Source of the DNA: Gammaproteobacteria bacterium
GTDB taxonomy: Bacteria > Pseudomonadota > Gammaproteobacteria > GCA-001735895
DNA length: 6,592 nucleotides
Assembly: GCA_003645435.1 (NCBI GenBank)
Contig: QNFD01000158.1
Coordinates: 1 to 6,592 of the forward strand
Direction: 5' to 3'
The notes beneath the pieces are model-generated. The model was not told the DNA's origin. It searched no databases and saw only the letters and a list, made by a program, of their open reading frames with translations. Below are positions 1 to 4,984 of the stretch, in pieces (positions within the stretch are counted from its first letter, which is position 1; every line of letters starts with the position of its first letter). A program made the position numbers and the translations under genes.

Positions 1-123
1 AAGCAGAAAGTCGAAGCCGAGGGCGGCGCCGACGATTCGCTCGATGAAAAGATCTACCGCGCGGTCAAGAAACAGGCAGCCGAAATCGGCCTGACCTACG
101 AAAGCGACAGCGCCAGTTACTAG
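1..123 (+). CDS. C-terminal end of an unrecognised protein (5' partial)
   Basis: Frame 1 is open from the window edge to a TAG at 121-123, giving 40 residues that end in ESDSASY. The fragment is hydrophilic and highly charged, with an acidic glycine-containing stretch (EAEGGADDSLDE) followed by an amphipathic lysine/alanine segment, and it has no membrane segment or catalytic motif. Codons are strongly GC-rich at third positions (GCC, GGC, ATC, GAC), which supports real coding, and a terminator follows within 40 bases of the stop. The tail resembles a C-terminal cytoplasmic extension, but I do not recognise the family and assign no function. Confidence 0.75.
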   Translation, partial: KQKVEAEGGADDSLDEKIYRAVKKQAAEIGLTYESDSASY

Positions 124-130
124 CCCTCCC

Positions 131-149
131 GAGAGTATCCCCTACTCTC
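131..149 (+). other. Small hairpin after the first stop codon
   Basis: GAGAGT at 131-136 pairs perfectly with ACTCTC at 144-149 across a 7-base loop. It lies between the TAG at 121-123 and the terminator at 160-193 and has no T-run of its own. It could protect the 3' end of the transcript or be chance; the assignment rests on pairing alone. Confidence 0.4.
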
Positions 150-159
150 CTCAAGACTT

Positions 160-193
160 GACCCCTACCTATTTATATTTAGGGGTCTTTTTT
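160..193 (+). terminator. Rho-independent terminator of the first gene
   Basis: GACCCCTA at 160-167 pairs with TAGGGGTC at 180-187, an 8-bp perfect stem with an AT-rich 12-base loop, followed directly by six T at 188-193. It sits 36 bases after the stop of the upstream partial gene. The T-run is present only on the plus strand, so it should not stop transcripts from the convergent methyltransferase gene. Confidence 0.85.
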
Positions 194-236
194 GGCGGGA
201 TGTCGTTTCGTATACGGATCAGTGTACGGAATCAAA

Positions 237-965
237 TCAGTTAGCTACGACGAGCCGAAATCCAGCATCATATTCATCAATAGTGAGTAATTCAGCGTAG
301 TGGCGCTCCCACTCGCCAGATTCAAGATCCTGCTTCAGCTTTTGCAATCCTACTTCAGCGTTGCTGATGGCCCAGAAGGACGAACTGCCGGACCGGGTGT
401 ATGGATCAAGATATGCGGCAGGCCGACGCCAGTAGGCATAGAGGAACCCATCGCTGCAATTGTGGGGCACCAGAACTGATGTAATCTGCACAGATCCCAA
501 CCACTGCTCGTAGTCGGACATCGCTGGCATCTGTGCTTCGTCCAACGCTGCCAGTTCAGGAAGATAGTCCGTCAGCCATGGCCGGCACGATGGATCGAAT
601 GTAAGCAGAACCATCGGGCCACGTGTGACGCGGCGCAACTCTCGCAAGCCTGCCTCCTTGTCAGGCCAATGATGAATAGTCAGGATCGCCATGGAGGCAT
701 CGAAGCTCTTGTCATCGAATGGCAGATCGTTGGCGTACGCCTGAATTGCCTTGGCCGCCGCTGGACTGCGCTTTTGAATCATCTCACGCGAGGGCTCGAC
801 AGCGATCACGGATCGATCTGTCGGTTCGTAGGAACCGGTGCCTGCACCAACGTTCAATACAGTTTGTGCTGGTCCGAGTGCATTCTCAATGACCCGAGCT
901 ATGCGCCAATCCGGCTTGCGAAGATTTTCGTAATTGGCGCCGATGGTGTCATATTTCGCACTCAT
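237..965 (-). CDS. Class I SAM-dependent methyltransferase
   Basis: This is a 242-residue soluble protein with the class I (Methyltransf_11-like) methyltransferase core. Motif I is VLNVGAGTGSY at about residues 36-46, the glycine-rich SAM loop. An acidic residue for the SAM ribose follows in AVEPS (E57). NDLPFDDKSFD (79-89) and the HHWPD segment (98-102) form the motif II/III region. The C-terminal half (DGFLYAYWRRP) is typical of a family I remember with members beginning MSARYD. The substrate is not evident. I chose the ATG at 963-965 (MSAKYDTIGANYE) because the family normally starts there; a GTG at 996-998 would add 11 residues but has no ribosome binding site. Neither start has a strong Shine-Dalgarno. 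The gene stands alone, convergent with the first gene and divergent from the lipoprotein gene. Confidence 0.88.
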   Translation of the reverse strand: MSAKYDTIGANYENLRKPDWRIARVIENALGPAQTVLNVGAGTGSYEPTDRSVIAVEPSREMIQKRSPAAAKAIQAYANDLPFDDKSFDASMAILTIHHWPDKEAGLRELRRVTRGPMVLLTFDPSCRPWLTDYLPELAALDEAQMPAMSDYEQWLGSVQITSVLVPHNCSDGFLYAYWRRPAAYLDPYTRSGSSSFWAISNAEVGLQKLKQDLESGEWERHYAELLTIDEYDAGFRLVVAN

Positions 966-1147
966 CAGGCCACTATCCCATAGGTCCTCGATGTCCACAA
1001 GGGGCGCTAACCGGGAGTTGCCAGGCTGAAAACGAATGACAGCTTCCAGATAGCTGCCATTCTAGGTTCAGATCAATTAGGCAAGTTTCGGCACACTGCG
1101 GACATTGATATCTATTAAATGAGAGCGCCTCTTTTATCCTCAATTAA

Positions 1148-1161
1148 TTGATGTAAATCAA
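1148..1161. promoter_or_regulatory. FNR/Anr-type operator
   Basis: TTGATGTAAATCAA is an exact match to the FNR-family consensus TTGAT-N4-ATCAA, and one further base pair on each side extends the dyad (A1147/T1162). FNR and Anr proteins bind such sites through an oxygen-labile 4Fe-4S cluster when oxygen is low; Dnr/NNR proteins use the same half-sites. The centre, 1154.5, lies exactly 41.5 bp upstream of the start site predicted from the -10 box at 1184-1189, the class II activator position. It lies in the otherwise empty 966-1274 stretch, 113 bases before the lipoprotein ATG. It could in principle also influence the divergent methyltransferase gene. Confidence 0.8.
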
Positions 1162-1183
1162 TAGAACAGACTAACAACTGGAG

Positions 1184-1196
1184 TATAAATATCAGG
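1184..1196 (+). promoter_or_regulatory. -10 box and predicted start site of the FNR-dependent promoter
   Basis: TATAAA at 1184-1189 matches five of six bases of the sigma-70 -10 consensus and puts transcription start near 1196. No good -35 hexamer is present at the right distance; the FNR operator occupies that position, as in class II FNR-activated promoters. The resulting leader of the lipoprotein mRNA would be about 79 bases. Confidence 0.65.
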
Positions 1197-1201
1197 TAAT
1201 T

Positions 1202-1224
1202 ACTTATGCATATCTTTCATAAGT
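1202..1224 (+). repeat. Inverted repeat in the lipoprotein gene leader
   Basis: ACTTATG at 1202-1208 and CATAAGT at 1218-1224 are perfect inverted copies separated by 9 bases. The repeat begins about 6 bases after the predicted transcription start, so it could be a 5' stabilising hairpin or a repressor site just downstream of the promoter. It is short and AT-rich, so chance is possible. Confidence 0.4.
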
Positions 1225-1274
1225 GTTGCATACGTGCTGGTTAACTTTCCGATCACAGTATCAGGAGAAATACC

Positions 1275-1802
1275 ATGCAGAATATCCTTCGCAATCACAG
1301 TCAATTGATACAGACTCCTTTGATTAACGAGGGAGGCATAAAAAAGCGGCATATAAAGTATTATCTGGTGCCAGTCCTAATATTATTCTTAACTGCCTGC
1401 GCAACAACACCTACAGTAGCGCAACTCCCACCAATGCAACCCCTAACAGGAGAGTTTACAGAAGAAAAAATTGACAGTGAGGTTAAGTATGGGGATCACA
1501 TATTAGTTTTTCACAAAACGCAGGGGCAGATGCCGATAAGATTTGTTGGTGTAGACAAAGAATATTTATTTTTCCGTGATATAGATGAAACACAAAATCT
1601 ATATTCCGTCATGGACGGTAAAATTTATCTTAAAGATATTGACCGTATTGAAGGTATTAAACGTTCAGAAATCGCTACGAGCTTGAGTCTAAATACATCT
1701 GGAGACGGGGATTGGGAGGTGTTCCCTGGAGACTGGGATTGGGGGCAATTCTTTCTTCGGGGCGTTCTTCCTCTTGTCCTCTTGCTCGCTCTCATACCGT
1801 AA
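1275..1802 (+). CDS. Small envelope lipoprotein with hydrophobic C-terminal tail
   Basis: The 175-residue product has an unusually long n-region (about 22 residues), then KKRHIKYY, a hydrophobic stretch (31-41) and a lipobox LTAC at 39-42, so Cys42 should be lipidated and the mature protein exported. A proline-rich linker follows. The central part (about 68-130; YGDHILVFHKTQGQ, YLFFRDID, IYLKDIDRIEGIKRSE) has the alternating pattern of a small beta-domain seen in many uncharacterised proteobacterial lipoproteins: a GD-x-V/I-x-V strand and a final 'dI..ie..r' strand. The last 15 or so residues (LRGVLPLVLLLALIP) form a short hydrophobic segment that may be a second membrane anchor. Start: ATG preceded by AGGAGA at 1263-1268. 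The role is unknown; the perfect FNR operator upstream suggests induction under low oxygen. Codon use is AT-richer than in neighbouring genes. Confidence 0.85.
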   Translation: MQNILRNHSQLIQTPLINEGGIKKRHIKYYLVPVLILFLTACATTPTVAQLPPMQPLTGEFTEEKIDSEVKYGDHILVFHKTQGQMPIRFVGVDKEYLFFRDIDETQNLYSVMDGKIYLKDIDRIEGIKRSEIATSLSLNTSGDGDWEVFPGDWDWGQFFLRGVLPLVLLLALIP

Positions 1803-1954
1803 CTACGCGAACACGACAGCAAAACAACCCATTAACCAGCCCTAACCATAGGTTTTCAGAGATCGTGCCGTAAATGTGCTTTTTACCGGGGAAATATGGT
1901 AGGAAACGGACTATTTAGAGCGTAGCCATAATTCTGTAGACAGTGTCAAAGCTC

Positions 1955-2575
1955 TCAACCAAAATGCCATTCCTGGACTGGCGCAATCTTCGGGCGAATC
2001 TTAGCACTCTCCATTAACCGGTTTATCTTTGGGCATTCTTGTGCCAACCATTCTGGTGGCATCCACTGCGCCAACATCCAGACGTATATATCTAAAACCG
2101 TGAATGTTTTCCCGAACATGTATGGTCCTTCACCCAGGGCATCCTCGAATATTCGATAGTGTTTCTCGACATAGTCGTCTGCAACGGCCTTGACTGCTTT
2201 GGCGCAATCCTCAGAACTGACGTAGTCTTGCGGATTAAGTTTTCTAAGTTCACCTTCATAGACGTTCACGGCAAAGAAGAAGAGCCATCGGTCATGTTGT
2301 GCCCGCTCACTACTTCCCGGGAGTGGAGCAAGATGTGATTCTGGATGTGAGTCAGCAATGTGCTGCAATATAGCCGCACCTTCGGTCATCACGGTTCCGT
2401 CTGGTAATTCAAGAGAGGGCACCTGTCCTGTGGGGTTTACTAGCCTATATTCCTCTGTGTGTTGCTCGCCTTCTTTAATATTGATTGGCACTATCTCAAA
2501 CTCCGCGCCTACCTCGTTTAAAGCGGCTTCAGTCGCGAGAGACCCTGTAAGTTTCCAGCCATATAATTTATACAT
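1955..2575 (-). CDS. Glutathione S-transferase family protein
   Basis: This 206-residue protein is of typical length for cytosolic bacterial GSTs. The N-terminal thioredoxin-like domain (about 1-76) opens YKLYGWKLTGSLATEAALNE; Ser12 sits where the catalytic Ser/Cys is expected. NPTGQVPSLELPDG (47-60) supplies the cis-proline (Pro53), and the following TEGAAILQHIAD (64-75) carries the Glu65 that normally binds the glutathione gamma-glutamyl group; the usual TES is TEG here. The helical C-domain contains FTVLDIY, with the N-capping box Thr159-x-x-Asp162. The expected role is glutathione conjugation or thiol reduction in the cytoplasm, substrate unknown. The ATG follows a perfect AGGAGG (2580-2585, minus strand). 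It is the second gene of a pair with the small zinc-ribbon gene at 2594-2737 and converges with the lipoprotein gene; no clear terminator is visible in the 152 bases between. Confidence 0.92.
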   Translation of the reverse strand: MYKLYGWKLTGSLATEAALNEVGAEFEIVPINIKEGEQHTEEYRLVNPTGQVPSLELPDGTVMTEGAAILQHIADSHPESHLAPLPGSSERAQHDRWLFFFAVNVYEGELRKLNPQDYVSSEDCAKAVKAVADDYVEKHYRIFEDALGEGPYMFGKTFTVLDIYVWMLAQWMPPEWLAQECPKINRLMESAKIRPKIAPVQEWHFG

Positions 2576-2593
2576 AAATCCTCCTGTCTTGAT

Positions 2594-2737
2594 TTATGCT
2601 ATCCGGGTCCTGGTAACACCACATCGACGGCATTCATCCTTTTCTACACCACCAGTACCAAATTCATAGGTTATGTTCACCACACGATAATCGTGAAATC
2701 CAAACCAGCAGAGTAATCGACCCAGTAGCTTTAACAC
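2594..2737 (-). CDS. Small zinc-ribbon-like protein (47 aa)
   Basis: This short minus-strand frame encodes a 47-residue basic protein beginning (M)LKLLGRLLCWFGFHDYRV and ending CRRCGVTRTRIA. It carries Cys10, His15 and a Cys36-x-x-Cys39 pair, a C-x4-H-x20-C-x2-C arrangement fit for one zinc ion. The 'C..FGFHDYRV ... G.GG.VEK.ECRRCG' pattern is like small bacterial and phage proteins of the DUF1660 kind, which are usually 40-70 residues; this comparison is from memory. The best start is GTG at 2735-2737, with only a weak ribosome binding site; the frame is closed by TGA 16 codons further upstream. Its TAA lies 18 bases before the GST ATG, and the GST ribosome binding site fills that gap, so the two are probably co-transcribed. 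Function unknown; nucleic-acid or metal binding is a guess. Confidence 0.65.
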   Translation of the reverse strand: MLKLLGRLLCWFGFHDYRVVNITYEFGTGGVEKDECRRCGVTRTRIA

Positions 2738-2765
2738 AATCGTCTCACTTTCATTTAGCTGTACC

Positions 2766-2788
2766 TGAAATATACTCCCTCTATTTCA
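2766..2788 (-). repeat. Inverted repeat upstream of the zinc-ribbon gene
   Basis: TGAAATA at 2766-2772 and TATTTCA at 2782-2788 are perfect inverted copies with a 9-base spacer. On the minus strand the spacer reads gagggagta, so an RNA hairpin would display a purine-rich, Shine-Dalgarno-like loop 28 bases before the GTG. It could equally be a protein-binding dyad in the divergent region between this gene pair and fumC. I found no convincing minus-strand promoter hexamers nearby. Confidence 0.4.
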
Positions 2789-2842
2789 ATTAATCTGTTG
2801 CAGGTCACTGGAACACACTAATTTCTCCGGTTTGTAGAGCCA

Positions 2843-2870
2843 TTGACAACTAACTCGGTGTTACAATAAC
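2843..2870 (+). promoter_or_regulatory. Sigma-70-like promoter for fumC
   Basis: A perfect -35 hexamer TTGACA at 2843-2848 is followed after 16 bases by AATAAC at 2865-2870, which matches four of six bases of the -10 consensus. The predicted start, near 2877, would give a leader of about 80 bases before the chosen fumC ATG. It is the strongest plus-strand promoter candidate in the gap 2738-2955. Confidence 0.5.
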
Positions 2871-2907
2871 GCTCTATTATCAACATAGTTGCGGGACCCT
2901 GCTCGGT

Positions 2908-2935
2908 CAGGTTGATTTAGAATTCCGCAGGTTGA
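2908..2935 (+). repeat. Short direct repeat in the fumC leader
   Basis: CAGGTTGA occurs at 2908-2915 and again at 2928-2935, exactly 20 bases apart, and both copies are followed by AT-rich bases. The spacing is about two helical turns, which would suit a protein binding one face of the DNA. Both copies lie downstream of the predicted transcription start. The evidence is weak. Confidence 0.25.
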
Positions 2936-2955
2936 ATTTCTTACAGGTACTTCAC

Positions 2956-4338
2956 ATGGCTAAATCCGGGTATCGAGTCGAAAAAGACAGTATGGGGGAG
3001 GTCGAGGTTCCGGCTGAAGCCCTTTACCAGGCGCAGACCCAACGGGCGGTGAATAATTTTCCTATTAGCGGCTTAAGATTACCTCGCGACATGATAGCTT
3101 CGCTTGGTTTGATCAAGAAAGCCTGCGCTGAAGTCAACGCTGAACTCGGACTACTCGATTCCGATCGATCGCAAGCGATTCAACAGGCGGCTGATAAAGT
3201 CATTTCCGGTGAAATCGATGATCAATTTCCGATCGATATATTCCAGACCGGGTCGGGAACCAGTAGCAATATGAATGCTAACGAGGTGATTGCCAGCCTG
3301 GCCACGAGTGATGATTTACCGGTACATCCGAATGATCACGTTAATATGGGGCAAAGCTCGAACGATGTATTTCCGAGTGCTATCCATGTTGCCGGCAGTA
3401 TCGCGATCCACGAAAGATTGTTACCGGCGTTGCTTATGCTGGAGCAGGCGATTACCGACAAGAGTGAATCCTGGGCGGATTTGGTTAAAACCGGGCGCAC
3501 TCATTTAATGGATGCGATGCCGCTGACGCTCGGTCAGGAATTGTCGGCATGGGCATCTCAGATCAAAAATGGCCGCTATCGAATACAGTCGACATTGACT
3601 CGATTACAAAAACTGGCACTGGGTGGCACCGCGGTTGGCACTGGCATTAATACGTCGGCGGATTTCGGTGAACGTGTCGCGCAGTCACTCAAACACATGA
3701 CCGGGATCCGTTTTTCACAAATGGAGAATTTATTCGAGGGATTAAGCAGTCAGGATACCGCGGTGGAAACCAGCGGTCAGTTAAAGGTTATGGCTGTCTC
3801 GTTAATGAAGATAGCTAATGATTTGCGCTGGATGAACTCTGGTCCGCTGGCTGGATTGGGTGAACTGACCTTACCGGCTATTCAGCCGGGCAGTTCGATT
3901 ATGCCGGGTAAAGTGAATCCGGTGGTGCCGGAAGCGGTAGCCATGGCCTGTGCCCAGATCATCGGCAACGACAGTACTATCACAATTGCCGGGCAATCCG
4001 GTAACTTTCAATTGAATGTGATGTTACCGGTGATAGCCTACAATTTGCTGCAAGGCATAGATATTCTTGCCAACGCCAGCCAGACACTGGCGCAGAAGGT
4101 GATTATCGGTCTGGTGGCTAATTCCGATAGACTCGAACTCACCCTCGCTCAAAATCCCGTTCTGGTAACCGCACTCAATCCTGTTATTGGCTATGAACTG
4201 GGTGCAAAAATAGCAAAAGCCGCCTACCAGCAAAAGCGACCGGTTTTCGAGGTGGCGCTGGAAATGACCGAGCTTGACGAAAAGGAGTTAAAAAAGTTGC
4301 TGGATCCAGCCTCCCTGACCAAAGCCGGGGATGAGTAA
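2956..4338 (+). CDS. fumC: Class II fumarate hydratase (fumarase C)
   Basis: This is the iron-independent, homotetrameric fumarase of the TCA cycle, interconverting fumarate and L-malate in the cytoplasm. The 460-residue length fits. All three conserved superfamily regions are present: TGSGTSSNMNANEV (98-111) and GQSSNDVFPS (132-141), the substrate-binding loops; TGRTHLMDAMP with His183, equivalent to the active-site His188 of E. coli FumC; and the mobile signature loop GSSIMPGKVNP (312-322), whose first serine (Ser313) is the catalytic base position. The 'FPI(D)IFQTGSGTSSNMN' context favours fumarase over aspartase or argininosuccinate lyase. I chose ATG 2956 (MAKSGYRVEKDSMGEVEVP), which has AGGT at 2945-2948; a TTG at 2932 would add 8 atypical residues. 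The DUF1415 gene follows after a single codon and is probably translated from the same mRNA. Confidence 0.95.
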   Translation: MAKSGYRVEKDSMGEVEVPAEALYQAQTQRAVNNFPISGLRLPRDMIASLGLIKKACAEVNAELGLLDSDRSQAIQQAADKVISGEIDDQFPIDIFQTGSGTSSNMNANEVIASLATSDDLPVHPNDHVNMGQSSNDVFPSAIHVAGSIAIHERLLPALLMLEQAITDKSESWADLVKTGRTHLMDAMPLTLGQELSAWASQIKNGRYRIQSTLTRLQKLALGGTAVGTGINTSADFGERVAQSLKHMTGIRFSQMENLFEGLSSQDTAVETSGQLKVMAVSLMKIANDLRWMNSGPLAGLGELTLPAIQPGSSIMPGKVNPVVPEAVAMACAQIIGNDSTITIAGQSGNFQLNVMLPVIAYNLLQGIDILANASQTLAQKVIIGLVANSDRLELTLAQNPVLVTALNPVIGYELGAKIAKAAYQQKRPVFEVALEMTELDEKELKKLLDPASLTKAGDE

Positions 4339-4341
4339 GCA

Positions 4342-4884
4342 TTGGCCGACGAGCAAAAAATTATCGCCGAGGTAGTGCGCTGGATCGAAAAAGCGGTGAT
4401 CGGTCTCGATCTCTGCCCCTTCGCGAAGCCTGTTTATGAGCAGGGGCGGATACACTATATAGTTAGTCCGTCGGAGCAGGTCGATGGCTTGATGTTTGAT
4501 CTGCATGCGCAGCTACTCTGGCTGCGCCAACACCCGGAAATTGAAACCACATTATTGATTATTCCCTGTCAACTGGCAGATTTTACCGATTTCAATCAAA
4601 TGCTCGATCAGGCCGAGGCCCTGCTTAAGGCATACGACTGGGTAGGTGAGTTTCAACTGGCCAGTTTTCATCCGCAATATCAGTTTGCACATACACAAAT
4701 CGATGATCGTGAAAACTGGAGTAATCGTGCACCTTATCCTATATTACATATATTGCGTGAATCTAGTCTGGAGCAGGCGATAGAGCATTATCCGAAGGTT
4801 GAGGAGATACCGGCGCGCAATATACGGAAATTAAGATCGCTGGATAATATTTCATTCAAAGCAATATTTGAGCCTGATTTATGA
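4342..4884 (+). CDS. DUF1415 family protein
   Basis: The 180-residue protein carries the hallmarks of DUF1415, a family of uncharacterised soluble proteins in gamma- and betaproteobacteria. They are LCPFAK (24-29) with a conserved cysteine, the strand LLIIP plus ADFTDFNQML (71-88), the block FQLASFHPQYQFAH (104-117), then DDRENWSNRAPYPILHILRE (121-140). Conserved Cys25, His110, Asp121/Asp122, Asn125, Asn128 and Arg129 suggest an active or metal site, but no activity is established to my knowledge. The start must be TTG at 4342-4344: the frame is closed by the fumC TAA (4336-4338) one codon before, and the next in-frame start codons would lose the conserved N-terminus. The ribosome binding site is poor, so translation probably depends on ribosomes finishing fumC. 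Confidence 0.9.
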   Translation: MADEQKIIAEVVRWIEKAVIGLDLCPFAKPVYEQGRIHYIVSPSEQVDGLMFDLHAQLLWLRQHPEIETTLLIIPCQLADFTDFNQMLDQAEALLKAYDWVGEFQLASFHPQYQFAHTQIDDRENWSNRAPYPILHILRESSLEQAIEHYPKVEEIPARNIRKLRSLDNISFKAIFEPDL

Positions 4885-4902
4885 CAGATGTGGTAAAAAT
4901 TC

Positions 4903-4921
4903 TAATATTCGCGTGATATTA
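4903..4921. repeat. AT-rich dyad in front of slt
   Basis: TAATAT at 4903-4908 and ATATTA at 4916-4921 are perfect inverted halves around a 7-base GC-richer centre. The dyad ends three bases before the extended -10 element at 4924-4932 and covers its -35 region, a place where a regulator could act. No T-run follows, so it is not a terminator for the DUF1415 gene. Confidence 0.35.
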
Positions 4922-4923
4922 CT

Positions 4924-4932
4924 TGCTATAGT
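4924..4932 (+). promoter_or_regulatory. Extended -10 promoter for slt
   Basis: TGCTATAGT fits the extended -10 pattern TG-N-TATAAT with one mismatch. Transcription would start near 4939, about 46 bases before the slt start codon. No -35 hexamer is recognisable, which extended -10 promoters tolerate. It lies in the 100-base gap between DUF1415 and slt, where no other candidate is as good. Confidence 0.45.
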
Positions 4933-4984
4933 GAAATGTTACTTCTACACTTTACTCTAAGCTAATGAAAATAAAGAATATTTA

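Noticed and set aside
669..983. Plus-strand open frame of 104 codons over the methyltransferase gene
   Set aside because: It is antisense to a gene with clear family motifs, has no ribosome binding site and no recognisable domain.
1059..1084. Minus-strand promoter for the methyltransferase (TAGAAT with TTGCCT upstream)
   Set aside because: The -10 match is good but the spacer is only 14 bases, too short for a sigma-70 promoter.
1206..1244. Twelve-codon leader frame (MHIFHKCCIRAG) in the lipoprotein mRNA leader
   Set aside because: The ribosome binding site would fall at or before the predicted transcription start, and such a short frame is expected by chance. It would become interesting only if conserved in relatives.
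1868..1889. Imperfect hairpin between the lipoprotein and GST genes as a bidirectional terminator
   Set aside because: The stem needs a bulged base, is short, and no T-run follows it on either strand.
2358..2669. Plus-strand open frame of 103 codons over the GST and zinc-ribbon genes
   Set aside because: It runs antisense across two supported genes and their junction, and its translation looks like a shadow without domain features.
2932..2955. Upstream TTG start for fumC adding eight residues
   Set aside because: The extra residues are unlike fumarase N-termini, while ATG 2956 gives the familiar beginning and has an AGGT at suitable distance.
4331..4342. ATG at 4331 overlapping the fumC end as the DUF1415 start
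   Set aside because: It is out of frame with the DUF1415 reading frame by two bases.
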